Below, piece by piece: positions 28,613 to 37,813 of a DNA stretch of 64,000 bases. The stretch's first letter is position 1. Every line of letters begins with the position of its first letter. The notes beneath the pieces were generated by a model. The model was not told the DNA's origin, did not search any database, and saw only the letters and a list, made by a program, of their open reading frames with translations. Source of the DNA: Arenibacter palladensis (lineage in GTDB: Bacteria; Bacteroidota; Bacteroidia; Flavobacteriales; Flavobacteriaceae). Location: assembly GCF_900129275.1 (NCBI RefSeq), contig NZ_FQUX01000006.1:207138-271137 (forward strand). The letters are read 5' to 3'. A program made the translations under genes and the position numbers.

Positions 28613-29281
28613 ATGTCACAGTTTTCAAGAATTGAAGTAGCTGCATTAATGAAAGAAACGGGTCTTGTACCCTTATTCTATCATCCAGATGTGGACTTAG
28701 GAAAAAAAATATTAAAAGCCTGCTATAATGGTGGTGCCCGATTAATAGAATTCACGGCACGCGGGGATTTCGCCCATGAAGTTTTTGCCGAACTAAATAA
28801 ATTCGTCATTAAGGAATTGCCGGAAATGGCCGTAGGTGTAGGATCGGTAACCGATGCGGCAGCGGCATCCCTTTATATGCAAATGGGAGCCAATTTCATT
28901 GTAACCCCTTCCCTGCGCGAGGATATTGCCATTGTCTGTAACAGAAGAAAAGTATTATGGAGTCCGGGATGTGGTTCCCTTACGGAAATTAACAAAGCAG
29001 AAGAAATGGGCTGCGAAATTATAAAATTATTCCCTGGTGCCAATTTTGGACCAGACTTCGTAAAAGCTATTAAAGGCCCACAACCATGGACCAGTGTTAT
29101 GCCAACGGGCGGTGTAACCTTGGAAGAATCCAATTTAAAAGGATGGTTCAATGCAGGGGTTACCTGTGTAGGTATGGGCTCCAACCTAATCAGTAAATCG
29201 GTAGTGGAAAACAAGGATTACAGTGGTTTGGAAAAATCGGTAAGGGAAACATTGGCCCTGATTAAAAGAATACGGAGCTAA
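28613..29281 (+). CDS. eda: KDPG/KHG aldolase
   Basis: 222 residues of the class I Entner-Doudoroff aldolase family: ARLIEFTARGD near residue 43 (catalytic Glu region), AVGVGSVTD near 71, and the Schiff-base lysine in CEIIKLFPGANFGPDF near 137, followed by PTGGVTLEESNLKGWF. It splits KDPG to pyruvate and glyceraldehyde-3-phosphate. It forms an operon with kdgK and ends at a terminator shared with nothing on this strand. Confidence 0.94.
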   Translation: MSQFSRIEVAALMKETGLVPLFYHPDVDLGKKILKACYNGGARLIEFTARGDFAHEVFAELNKFVIKELPEMAVGVGSVTDAAAASLYMQMGANFIVTPSLREDIAIVCNRRKVLWSPGCGSLTEINKAEEMGCEIIKLFPGANFGPDFVKAIKGPQPWTSVMPTGGVTLEESNLKGWFNAGVTCVGMGSNLISKSVVENKDYSGLEKSVRETLALIKRIRS

Positions 29282-29325
29282 TAACCACTTTTATGATTTG
29301 CCTATCTTTGGCGCATTAAAAAAGT

Positions 29326-29361
29326 AAAACCTCCGATTGTTGAAAATCAGAGGTTTTTTTT
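29326..29361 (+). terminator. Rho-independent terminator after kdgK-eda
   Basis: AAAACCTCCGATT pairs with AATCAGAGGTTTT with one C-A mismatch around a GTTGAA loop, and an eight-base T-run follows. It lies 45 bp after the eda stop and just before the convergent uxuA end. Confidence 0.88.
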
Positions 29362-29406
29362 GTAGTTCCAAATATCTTTTTCCCAGAAAAGGAAGGTTGG
29401 TTTATT

Positions 29407-30594
29407 TTATAGGGATCTTCTTATTCCCAATTCCAGCCCCCTTAACTCTGCAAGACCCCTAAGCCTTCCTATGGCAGAATATCCAGGGTTTGTTTTCTTC
29501 TTAAGGTCATCCAACATTTTATGACCGTGATCTGGCCGCATCGGCATCCTCAAATCCTTTCTTCCTGCAGCACTTCTCTTCTGTTGCTCTTCCACCAAAG
29601 CTCTTAGCACCCCGAACATGTCTACATCCCCGGCCAAATGATCGGCCTCATGAAAATTACCCTTTTCATCTCGCTGCGTACTTCTCAAGTGCATAAAATG
29701 AATGCGATGCCCCAAGCGCTTTACCATGCCTACCAAATCATTATCGGCCCTAACCCCAAATGACCCGGTACAAAAAGTGAGTCCGTTGTTGGGACTATCC
29801 ACTGCATTATAAAGATCCAGTATGTCCTGCTCCGTACTTACTACCCTTGGCAATCCTAAAATTGGATATGGAGGGTCATCTGGATGTATGCACATACGCA
29901 CCCCTGCTTTTTCGGCTATAGGAATTATACTTCGCAAAAAGGAGAACAGATGTTGCTTAAGTTCCTTGGCACCAATTTGGTCATAGGTTGCCAAAATCTG
30001 ATTAAACTCCTTTAAACTATAGCCCTCTTCCGCCCCAGGCAGTCCAGCTATAATATTCTTGACCAATTTCTTTTGATCCTTCTCCGAAGTTTTTTCCAAA
30101 TATTCCTTGGCCGCTTTCTGCTCTTCCACAGTATACGCTTTTTCAGCCCCAGGACGTTTTAATAAAAAGAGTTCAAAGGCCGCAAAGGCATCCTTTTCAA
30201 ATCTCAAAGCGGTAGACCCGTCTTCCAATTCATAATCCAAGTTGGTACGCGTCCAATCCAATACCGGCATAAAGTTATAACAGATGGTATCAATCCCACA
30301 GGATCCTAAATTGGTGATGGTGGTCTTATAGTTTTCCACATACTTTTGGAAATCGCCTTGTTGTGTCTTAATACTTTCATGAATGGGAACACTTTCTACC
30401 ACAGACCAGGTAAGGCCCACCGCCTCAATCTCCGCCTTTCTCTTTTTAATTTCCTCTACAGGCCAAACCTCCCCATTGGAAATATGATGTAGGGCAGTAA
30501 CCACACCAGTAGCTCCGGACTGTTTAATATCCATCAAAGAAACAGGATCTTTGGGTCCGTACCATCTCCAAGTATTTTCTAAAGTCAAACTCAT
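29407..30594 (-). CDS. uxuA: Mannonate dehydratase
   Basis: 395 residues, the family length. It has [28 protein letters not shown] at the N terminus, the metal and active-site segments [21 protein letters not shown] near residue 246, and [11 protein letters not shown] near 305, and ends [11 protein letters not shown] and [11 protein letters not shown]. It dehydrates D-mannonate to KDG and so feeds KdgK and Eda encoded convergently. It is divergent from nagB across 264 bp with an inverted-repeat operator. Uronic acids from algal or plant polysaccharides are the likely source. Confidence 0.96.
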   Translation of the reverse strand: MSLTLENTWRWYGPKDPVSLMDIKQSGATGVVTALHHISNGEVWPVEEIKKRKAEIEAVGLTWSVVESVPIHESIKTQQGDFQKYVENYKTTITNLGSCGIDTICYNFMPVLDWTRTNLDYELEDGSTALRFEKDAFAAFELFLLKRPGAEKAYTVEEQKAAKEYLEKTSEKDQKKLVKNIIAGLPGAEEGYSLKEFNQILATYDQIGAKELKQHLFSFLRSIIPIAEKAGVRMCIHPDDPPYPILGLPRVVSTEQDILDLYNAVDSPNNGLTFCTGSFGVRADNDLVGMVKRLGHRIHFMHLRSTQRDEKGNFHEADHLAGDVDMFGVLRALVEEQQKRSAAGRKDLRMPMRPDHGHKMLDDLKKKTNPGYSAIGRLRGLAELRGLELGIRRSL

Positions 30595-30717
30595 TAATAT
30601 TATTTTTAAAAATAAAACATTACTTTATTGGCGGCATTGCGACAATCTTTTTTTAAACACAGGTCTTTTAAGTAAATAATTTACCAAGATATTAATTTTA
30701 AAAGTATTGCACTGACC

Positions 30718-30749
30718 ATTTTGTGAAAGATTAAAAAGTATCACAAAAT
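30718..30749. promoter_or_regulatory. Inverted-repeat operator between uxuA and nagB
   Basis: ATTTTGTGA at 30718-30726 and TCACAAAAT at 30741-30749 are perfect 9-bp arms separated by 14 nt, about two helical turns centre to centre. The position between two divergent sugar-catabolic genes suggests a dimeric repressor or activator site. The N14 spacing rules out a standard CRP site. A TACTTTG box at 30803 is a possible -7 element of nagB. Confidence 0.6.
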
Positions 30750-30858
30750 ATGTTTTATTCTTAAACTTGATTAAAATTCCTTATCTTTTTTAGCCATTTA
30801 AATACTTTGTACTACTTTTATCGATTCAACCAAAAATGAACAAAAAATCTAGCTCTCC

Positions 30859-32787
30859 ATGATTATAAGTAAAATCGACAAGGTTACCAGTTTTGAAAAA
30901 CGGTTTGAAAAAATCAACACGGTAATCTTCGAGTCTTCCGAGGTTGCGTCCAAGGCAGCTGCTGCTGAAATTGCGACATTAATTAAGAAAAAACAAAAGG
31001 CCAATGAGATGTGTGTCCTTGGGCTTGCTACAGGTTCCACTCCAAAAAGGCTGTATGCAGAACTCGTACGTTTGCACAAGGAAGAAAACCTTAGCTTCAA
31101 AAATGTTATAGCCTTCAACCTGGACGAATATTATCCTATGGAACCGGACGCCATACAAAGTTATGTGCGTTTTATGAAAGAATTGCTCTTTAACCATGTG
31201 GACATTGAACCAGGAAATTATCATATTCCCGATGGTACGTTGGAGAAAAAGGATATTGCGGATTATTGTAAGGAGTATGAAGCCAAAATAGATGCTTTGG
31301 GCGGCATCGATTTACAGATCTTGGGTATAGGTGGTAACGGTCATATCGGTTTTAACGAATCCGGATCCCTACCCAATTCCAAAACCAGGCTGGTTACTCT
31401 GGACCACATTACAAGAGTGGCAGCCAGTAAAGATTTTCAAGGATTGTACAATACCCCTAAAACAGCTATTACACTTGGTATAAAGCAAATAATGCAGGCC
31501 AAGCAAGTTATCCTTATGGCTTGGGGGGAAGGAAAATCCTCAATCATTAAAGCTTCAGTAGAGGGACCTATTACAGAACAGGTACCGGCATCCTACTTAC
31601 AGGAACATCCAAACAGTGTTTTTATCCTTGACAATGGATCTTCTTCAAAACTTACCAGGGTAAGCACCCCATGGATCGTTGAGAAAGTGGAATGGAATGA
31701 GAAAATGATCAAGAAAGCCGTAGTTGGACTGGCGTTAAGATTGGAGAAACCAGTCTTAATGTTGACCGAGGCCGACTATATTGAAAACGGTATGAGCGAT
31801 TTGTTGACCGAAGTTGGGGATGCCTACGATATCAACATTAGAATTTTTAATAAACTACAGCATACCATCACCGGTTGGCCTGGAGGTAAGCCAAATGCCG
31901 ATGACAGCAATAGACCGGAAAGAGCAAATCCGGCCAAAAAACGCGTACTTATTTTTAGTCCGCACCCAGATGATGATATCATTAGTATGGGAGGTACGTT
32001 CATGCGTCTACAAAATCAAGGCCATGAAGTGCATGTAGCTTATCAGACTTCCGGAAATATAGCAGTAGCCGATGACGAAGCCCTGCGATTCTCGGACTTC
32101 GTGATCGATTACAACCGCTCATTTGGTCTGGACAACAGAAAATCAATTGAGATATACAAAAAGGCAACGGAGTTCATCAAGAACAAAAAGACCAGTGAAA
32201 TAGACATTGAAGAAGTAAGAAACATAAAGGGTCTTATCCGTAGAAGTGAGGCTAGGGCAACTAGTTATTACGTTGGACTTACGGACGAACAGATTCATTT
32301 TAACGATCTGCCCTTCTACGAAACCGGTACCATTGAGAAGAATCCTCCGGGAGAGGAAGATATCAAAATTACCATGGATTTGATAGAAAAAATTAAACCT
32401 CACCAAATCTATGCCGCCGGCGATTTGGCAGATCCACATGGTACCCACAAGGTGTGTTTGGACATTATTTTTGAAGCCCTAAAACGCCTTAAGACTAAAT
32501 CCTACATGAAGGATTGTTGGTTGTGGTTGTACCGTGGAGCATGGCAAGAATGGGATATAGAGGACATTGAAATGGCCGTGCCTATGAGTCCAAGCCAGGT
32601 TTTGGCTAAGCGCTATGGAATTTTCAAACACCAGTCCCAAAAAGACGGAGTGGTATTCCAAGGATCGGATTCACGGGAGTTTTGGCAACGTGCAGAAGAC
32701 AGGAACAAAGAAACTGCTACCAAATATGATGAATTGGGATTGGCACATTACGCGGCCATGGAAGCATTTGTTCGTTACCATTTTTAA
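30859..32787 (+). CDS. nagB: Glucosamine-6-phosphate deaminase fused to a PIG-L deacetylase domain
   Basis: 642 residues with two domains. Residues about 15-290 are NagB: LGLATGSTPKRLYAEL, NLDEYYPM with the catalytic Asp, and GIGGNGHIGFNESGS with the catalytic His. Residues about 362-640 are PIG-L/LmbE: FSPHPDDDIISMGGT begins at 366 and carries the zinc-binding HPDDD, with a later His in DPHGTHKVC. The first domain makes fructose-6-phosphate and ammonia; the second may deacetylate a GlcNAc-type sugar first. This fusion is seen across Bacteroidota. A bidirectional terminator follows. Confidence 0.95.
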   Translation: MIISKIDKVTSFEKRFEKINTVIFESSEVASKAAAAEIATLIKKKQKANEMCVLGLATGSTPKRLYAELVRLHKEENLSFKNVIAFNLDEYYPMEPDAIQSYVRFMKELLFNHVDIEPGNYHIPDGTLEKKDIADYCKEYEAKIDALGGIDLQILGIGGNGHIGFNESGSLPNSKTRLVTLDHITRVAASKDFQGLYNTPKTAITLGIKQIMQAKQVILMAWGEGKSSIIKASVEGPITEQVPASYLQEHPNSVFILDNGSSSKLTRVSTPWIVEKVEWNEKMIKKAVVGLALRLEKPVLMLTEADYIENGMSDLLTEVGDAYDINIRIFNKLQHTITGWPGGKPNADDSNRPERANPAKKRVLIFSPHPDDDIISMGGTFMRLQNQGHEVHVAYQTSGNIAVADDEALRFSDFVIDYNRSFGLDNRKSIEIYKKATEFIKNKKTSEIDIEEVRNIKGLIRRSEARATSYYVGLTDEQIHFNDLPFYETGTIEKNPPGEEDIKITMDLIEKIKPHQIYAAGDLADPHGTHKVCLDIIFEALKRLKTKSYMKDCWLWLYRGAWQEWDIEDIEMAVPMSPSQVLAKRYGIFKHQSQKDGVVFQGSDSREFWQRAEDRNKETATKYDELGLAHYAAMEAFVRYHF

Positions 32788-32807
32788 ACACCAAGAGTTT
32801 ACAATAC

Positions 32808-32837
32808 AAAAAGGCTGCCCAATGGGCAGCCTTTTTT
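32808..32837. terminator. Bidirectional rho-independent terminator
   Basis: AAAAAGGCTGCCC at 32808-32820, the loop AAT and GGGCAGCCTTTTTT form a perfect stem with T-runs on both sides. It separates nagB from the convergent lipoprotein gene at 32860. Confidence 0.92.
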
Positions 32838-32859
32838 ATATCCTATAAGCTAGTACTAT

Positions 32860-33723
32860 TTAAAATTCCAATTCAAAGTATAGACTACTTGCTTCGTTCT
32901 CGTCGGTAATATCCTCACCTTTTAATACTTCTCCTGTACTGTTCAACAATTTTAGATTAAGTTTCCAATATCCTGTCATGGTCAAGGACAGTTTTCCGTT
33001 ATACGCTTTGGTAACAGCGTCATAGGTTAAATCTTCATTGTTGGGGGAACTGTGGTTACCCATACTAGGCATGCGTGGATCAAGTGCTATAGTATAGTTT
33101 TCCACGATGGGAAAGCTCATCATACTTTCCATTTTAAACAACATGGCCTTTATATCGTTAACGGCAACCTCCGGATCTGTTGGTTCTACCATTGCCAAAA
33201 CGTACCTTACATCATCACTTCCCATAAATGAAGTAACCGTTTGTTTTCCATCGCTTGGTGCTGTAACGTCTATGGTCTCCGTCACCGAAAATTCCTGTCC
33301 CTCTACCTCATAGGTAAACGTTATGTCCCAAAATTCATCGGTATTTCCAGGCATCTGGAATACGATATATCCCGTAGCCACCGTGTCGTAATCATCTGAA
33401 ATGCTTAGTTCGGATATTGGACAGGAATGATTCATACTCATCATATGCATTACGGGCAGCCATGTAATTTCAGGATTCGTATAATACGTATCATCTGCAT
33501 TATTTTTTATACGCACAAAAAGTTCGTTGTATCCGGTGTTAAAACCCGTTTTCCCCTCGGAATACAGTTCCAAACTATGGCCATTGGCCTCAATATTTGC
33601 TACCAAGTTAAATTCTGCCAAAGGATTTACATCATTTTTTGGTGAATCGTCCCCATCGGATGAGCATGATATCATCCCCATAGCAGCTATAATTGTTACT
33701 AGACCTAGTTTTATTGTTTTCAT
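32860..33723 (-). CDS. Met/His-containing lipoprotein linked to the copper TonB receptor
   Basis: 287 residues. A lipobox MISC near residue 20 is followed by a Ser/Asp tether. No domain is recognised with certainty. Two similar beta-rich halves each carry a Met/His patch (PVMHMMSMNHSCP near residue 90 and DPRMPSMGNHSSPN near 220). That composition is typical of periplasmic or surface copper binders such as YtkA/CopC-like domains. It lies 13 bp downstream of the TonB receptor gene on the same strand. A role in copper capture is inferred from composition and context, not shown. Confidence 0.7.
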   Translation of the reverse strand: MKTIKLGLVTIIAAMGMISCSSDGDDSPKNDVNPLAEFNLVANIEANGHSLELYSEGKTGFNTGYNELFVRIKNNADDTYYTNPEITWLPVMHMMSMNHSCPISELSISDDYDTVATGYIVFQMPGNTDEFWDITFTYEVEGQEFSVTETIDVTAPSDGKQTVTSFMGSDDVRYVLAMVEPTDPEVAVNDIKAMLFKMESMMSFPIVENYTIALDPRMPSMGNHSSPNNEDLTYDAVTKAYNGKLSLTMTGYWKLNLKLLNSTGEVLKGEDITDENEASSLYFELEF

Positions 33724-33736
33724 ATGATTATTGTTA

Positions 33737-35758
33737 TTAATTAATTGAATAAGAAAGTGTTAAAAAAAAGTTTCGTCCCATTCTTGGGATATTTTTCCAA
33801 TCGGTATAGGTGGAGTAGTTTTCGTCAAAAATATTCTCTACCCCGAACTTCGCGTACATGGAATCGTTGTTAAACTTAAAAGTCTTGCCAAAGGTCAAGG
33901 AACAAACCGTATAGGCCTGTGTTTGATCTTCCCCGAATTCGGGGTTGTAGTTCACTTGTTTCCCAGCTCCGGTTATCCTTAAAGCAGCTGAAAATGACCT
34001 ATTATCAAACTGAAGACCGGATCGGTAAGAAAATGGACTTATAAAAGGTATGTTGTCACCATTATTGTCCGTACCACGATGATAGGAGATCAATCCGGAC
34101 CATGTCAGTTCCGGTAGAATGGCGTACTCCAAATCCAAGGAAGTGTTGAACAAATTGGCGTACTCCAGGTTCTTGTAAATCTTTACTCCCTCTGCCCCTA
34201 TGGTCATCACACTCAGGGAAGGATCAATTTCCCCAATGATATAATCGGCGATGTGGAAAAAATTAGCCTCGCCACTTAGTTTTAGCTTGGATTTTTCCCA
34301 GGAGATCTTGGTATTGGCCTCCATAGATTTTTCGTTGACAAGGCCTGGATCTCCAATATAGTCATGGTTATCAAAACTGTTGAACAAATAAAACCCATAG
34401 CCTTCGGTAACTGAAGGTGCCCTATCCCCGTAGGAAAGTCCAGCATTAAAATGCCATGGCATCCACATTTTGTGCCATTGCCCAGAAATACTTTTTAGGA
34501 ACCTTGTTTTGGATTTCTCCATCTCCGGATAAAAAATCTTTAGACTATTCAGCCCAAACTCGTCCGCAACATTCTGGTTTTGAACGGTCATCCTGGTCGC
34601 TATTTTAAGAAAACTCCCCTTAAGATCCAGCTCATCCTCCGCATAGACCCCGCCATTGGCGGTGCGTACATCGGGCCAGGTGAGCATAAACATGGGCAAC
34701 TCATTTGGGTCATTGGGGTACATTGTCATTTCTGCCAAGGACTTATTGTAATACCCGTCTACCTTAAATAAAAATTGATGTTTTTTGGCCTGCAGTGCTG
34801 CTTGGGAATAAAAGCCATAGGTATCGCTCCAACCCGGCATATCCATATGGATAGGTACGTCTGGCCTCTTGGTATCATCCATGACATGGGTTACCTTATT
34901 AAAATATAGCTTGGATTTCCAATTGCTTAAACTGCCCCACAAAGCATCCTGCTCAAAACCCACAGATGCAATGATGGCCCTTGCCAAGGAAACATCCATA
35001 GTCAATGCAGGATAACCTACATCCCTAGCTTCATCGTAAATAAGACTTGCTGTCAGTGCCTGATCTTCGGCAATTTTATAGCCCCCATTGGCGGAGAAAT
35101 TATATTTCTCAAATTGGGAGAACTCCACTTCTTCATCGCCCCCAGCAAAATAATTTTCTGCCTTGCGATAAATGATATCCGTATCCACGTAGAAATTGGA
35201 ATTGGAATAATTAAGTTCGGCCCCAACAACACTCATTTGGTTGTTGCTCTCAAAACCCGTCTCCACTCCACCGTATAGTCCCGTTTCCTTAAAATTACCC
35301 CTGTCGAGCTCCAAATTAATGGTCCCACCAATGGTGTTTCCGTGTTCGGTGCCCTGCTGGCCGGAAGCTATATGCGCCTGTGATAAATTGGACACATCCA
35401 CATAGGAAGTCACGGGGTCCATCTTATCCGTACATGCACCAAAAATTCTCATTCCATCAATAGTTACCGAAAGACGTTCCGAAAACATATTGTTCAGAGT
35501 CGGTTCCCATGCATAAGCTCCACGTTTCACCATATCAACCTTTTTAGAGGATTCCAAATACTCGTCCAAGGTAGAGAGAGGTTTGGGCTGGCGGTGGTAA
35601 TCCAAAGTCTTTCTGGCCGAAATAAGTATAACTTCGTCCAAATTGATGGTTATGATCGAATCCTTTGGCAAAACCAATTCCTGTGCACCAATGTTAATGG
35701 GAAAAATAAATATCCCCAACAACAACACCCAAATGTATATAGGTCTGCTTGTTTCCAT
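33737..35758 (-). CDS. TonB-dependent receptor, OprC/NosA-type copper receptor candidate
   Basis: 673 residues from ATG 35758, which is followed by a clear signal peptide ending near NIGAQE; an ATG 14 codons upstream is the alternative. The plug domain holds VTIDGMRIFGACTDKMDPVT: the Cys-x3-Met pair and its setting resemble OprC/NosA, the TonB receptors for copper. A HMDM patch follows in the barrel near residue 320. The barrel ends in the aromatic strand FFLTLSYSIN. The neighbouring Met/His lipoprotein and Cys-rich small protein, and the nos operon 10 kb away that needs much copper, support the call. Confidence 0.8.
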   Translation of the reverse strand: METSRPIYIWVLLLGIFIFPINIGAQELVLPKDSIITINLDEVILISARKTLDYHRQPKPLSTLDEYLESSKKVDMVKRGAYAWEPTLNNMFSERLSVTIDGMRIFGACTDKMDPVTSYVDVSNLSQAHIASGQQGTEHGNTIGGTINLELDRGNFKETGLYGGVETGFESNNQMSVVGAELNYSNSNFYVDTDIIYRKAENYFAGGDEEVEFSQFEKYNFSANGGYKIAEDQALTASLIYDEARDVGYPALTMDVSLARAIIASVGFEQDALWGSLSNWKSKLYFNKVTHVMDDTKRPDVPIHMDMPGWSDTYGFYSQAALQAKKHQFLFKVDGYYNKSLAEMTMYPNDPNELPMFMLTWPDVRTANGGVYAEDELDLKGSFLKIATRMTVQNQNVADEFGLNSLKIFYPEMEKSKTRFLKSISGQWHKMWMPWHFNAGLSYGDRAPSVTEGYGFYLFNSFDNHDYIGDPGLVNEKSMEANTKISWEKSKLKLSGEANFFHIADYIIGEIDPSLSVMTIGAEGVKIYKNLEYANLFNTSLDLEYAILPELTWSGLISYHRGTDNNGDNIPFISPFSYRSGLQFDNRSFSAALRITGAGKQVNYNPEFGEDQTQAYTVCSLTFGKTFKFNNDSMYAKFGVENIFDENYSTYTDWKNIPRMGRNFFLTLSYSIN

Positions 35759-35882
35759 AAGTATTGTACACACCTTATGGACACATTTAATAATGTTCAT
35801 TTGATTTATTTAGATAATACAATTCCTTTAAGACGTCATGGCTTAGCAAAAAGGACTTAGCTGTCCATTGACGATAATTGAA

Positions 35883-36257
35883 TTATCCCAGCTCTGGTGG
35901 CTGTGCAATATCTGTAGTATAAAGACCGGGAATCAAAGTTTGGATTCCCTTATAATTATTTTGAACGGTAACACCCCATTCATTGGCCGACCCAAGAACG
36001 AATAATGGGTCGAATGAAGAAATGTACTGGATTTCCAAATTGAACCGTTTGCCCTCAAACGGGTTTTTATCGCTTCCTTCCGATTCTTTGGCCAATTGTT
36101 TGGCCAAATAACATTTACCATCGCAATGTAAGGAAGGGGTAGCCCTGTTTTCGCAAAGATTCTCCACAATATAATCGTAATTTACAGCATACTCAGCTAA
36201 AGGCCAAAGTGGCTTTATCAGCATGATTATCGCTACAAATAGGATTAAATGTTTCAT
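35883..36257 (-). CDS. Small exported Cys-containing protein, first gene of the copper-receptor operon
   Basis: 124 residues. An N-terminal hydrophobic segment (LILFVAIIMLIKPLWPLA) is a signal peptide or anchor. A CENRATPSLHCDGKCYLAKQL stretch follows near residue 36-56, giving three cysteines plus a histidine that could hold a metal. The rest has no recognised domain. Bacteroidota genomes often carry such a protein next to TonB receptors. It lies about 120 bp upstream of the receptor gene and divergent from cydA. A metal-handling role is inferred. Confidence 0.7.
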   Translation of the reverse strand: MKHLILFVAIIMLIKPLWPLAEYAVNYDYIVENLCENRATPSLHCDGKCYLAKQLAKESEGSDKNPFEGKRFNLEIQYISSFDPLFVLGSANEWGVTVQNNYKGIQTLIPGLYTTDIAQPPELG

Positions 36258-36351
36258 TATTGATTTTCAAATTGATGCAATCCCTCATGACAAAAGACTG
36301 CAATATTTTAAATACTGCACAAATATAATGCATATTTAAAACATAAAAAGA

Positions 36352-36363
36352 TGACAATTGTCA
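36352..36363. promoter_or_regulatory. 12-bp perfect palindrome upstream of cydAB
   Basis: TGACAATTGTCA is perfectly symmetric and has FNR/CRP-like TGA-N6-TCA geometry with GAC rather than GAT half-sites. It lies about 120 bp before cydA and about 95 bp before the divergent copper operon. A TAATTTG (36374-36380) follows and could be a -7 box with one base missing. Confidence 0.5.
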
Positions 36364-36479
36364 GGTAATGAACTAATTTGTTTTTATTCAATTTAAATAA
36401 GGAATTAAGTAACCACTGTTACCTAATTTAATTTTTTGTTATTTAATTTTAAGCCAAAATAAACCTTAAGTTTTTTTTC

Positions 36480-37811
36480 ATGGAGGATATGCTCTTTTAT
36501 GATAGAATGCAATTTGCCTTTACTATCACCTTCCACTATTTGTTTCCACAACTTACCATGGGCCTCTCCCTGATCATCGTTTATTTTAAATGGAAATTCC
36601 TCAGAACCCGAATTGATCATTATAATGAGGCAGCCAAATTCTGGATGCGGATCTTTGCCCTTAATTTTGCCATGGGGGTGGTTACCGGAATACCCATGGA
36701 ATTTCAATTTGGGACCAATTGGGCCAAATTTTCCGAATTGACGGGGGGAATCATTGGGCAGACCTTGGCCATGGAAGGGATGTTCTCCTTTTTTCTTGAA
36801 TCCTCATTTTTGGGACTGTTTTTGTTCGGCGAGAAATTATTGGGACACAAATTGCACTTTGTAACAGGTTTCCTGGTCTTTTTAGGTTCCTGGGCCAGTG
36901 GTTTTTTAATCATTGCCACCCATTCCTGGATGCAGCATCCTGTAGGATATGAAATATTGAGCAATGGCAAATTTGTATTGAACAATTTTGGCGCCTTGTT
37001 CTCAAACCCTTGGCTCTTGCCCTCCTATTTGCACAATCAGTTGGCCAGTTTGGTAACCGCATCCTTTGTAATGGCCTCCATTGGGGCATTTTATATTTTG
37101 AACGACAAGCACAGTAGTTTCGGTAAGCTATTTGTTAAGACAGGGGTAATATTTGGGCTTATATCCTCTGTATTGGTAGCCTTTCCAACTGGTGATTGGG
37201 CAGCAAAAAATGTGGTGGAACATCAGCCTGTTACTTTTGCGGCCATGGAAGGATTATTTGAAACCCAGGATGGCGGATCGGAAATTGTGTTGATTGGGCA
37301 GCCTAACGTGGTCGATAAGAAATTGGACAACAAAATTGCAGTTCCCAATATACTGAGCTTTTTAACCTATCAAAAATGGGATGCACAGGTAAAAGGATTG
37401 AACGAATTTGAACCGGAAAACTACCCCACCAATATACCTGGATTATATTATGCCTATCACATTATGGTAGGTCTGGGCACCCTATTTATAGGAATAATGG
37501 CGTTGGGAGCCTTTCAACTATGGCGTAAAAAATTATACAGTACCAAATGGATTTTGTGGTCCCTGCTGTTCTTCCTCCCCTTTCCCTATATTGCCAATAC
37601 CACTGGTTGGTATACTGCAGAATTGGGGAGACAGCCCTGGTTGGTATATAACCTATTGCGCACTTCTGAAGGAATTTCCCCAACGGTATCCTCCGGAAAT
37701 ACCTTGTTCACCTTATTGGGATTTATTGGATTATATCTTCTTTTGGGAATGTTATTTTTAATACTTGTAGGTAAAATTATAAATAAAGGACCTGTAACCG
37801 CTGAAGCTTAA
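36480..37811 (+). CDS. cydA: Cytochrome bd ubiquinol oxidase subunit I
   Basis: 443 residues with about nine membrane helices. The N-terminal RMQFAFTITFHYLFPQLTMG has the haem-ligand His near residue 19. GTNWAKFSELTGGIIGQTLAMEGMFSFFLES carries the conserved glutamates near 100, and PFPYIANTTGWYTAELGRQPW is present. The Q-loop is short. CydAB oxidises quinol with O2 at high affinity and resists NO and sulfide, which suits its place beside NO-defence genes. It overlaps nothing and is followed by cydB after 2 bp. Confidence 0.96.
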   Translation: MEDMLFYDRMQFAFTITFHYLFPQLTMGLSLIIVYFKWKFLRTRIDHYNEAAKFWMRIFALNFAMGVVTGIPMEFQFGTNWAKFSELTGGIIGQTLAMEGMFSFFLESSFLGLFLFGEKLLGHKLHFVTGFLVFLGSWASGFLIIATHSWMQHPVGYEILSNGKFVLNNFGALFSNPWLLPSYLHNQLASLVTASFVMASIGAFYILNDKHSSFGKLFVKTGVIFGLISSVLVAFPTGDWAAKNVVEHQPVTFAAMEGLFETQDGGSEIVLIGQPNVVDKKLDNKIAVPNILSFLTYQKWDAQVKGLNEFEPENYPTNIPGLYYAYHIMVGLGTLFIGIMALGAFQLWRKKLYSTKWILWSLLFFLPFPYIANTTGWYTAELGRQPWLVYNLLRTSEGISPTVSSGNTLFTLLGFIGLYLLLGMLFLILVGKIINKGPVTAEA

Positions 37812-37813
37812 CT

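Noticed and set aside
30718-30749. CRP site reading of TGTGA...TCACA
   Set aside because: CRP needs a 6-base spacer between these halves; here it is 14, so another regulator is more likely.
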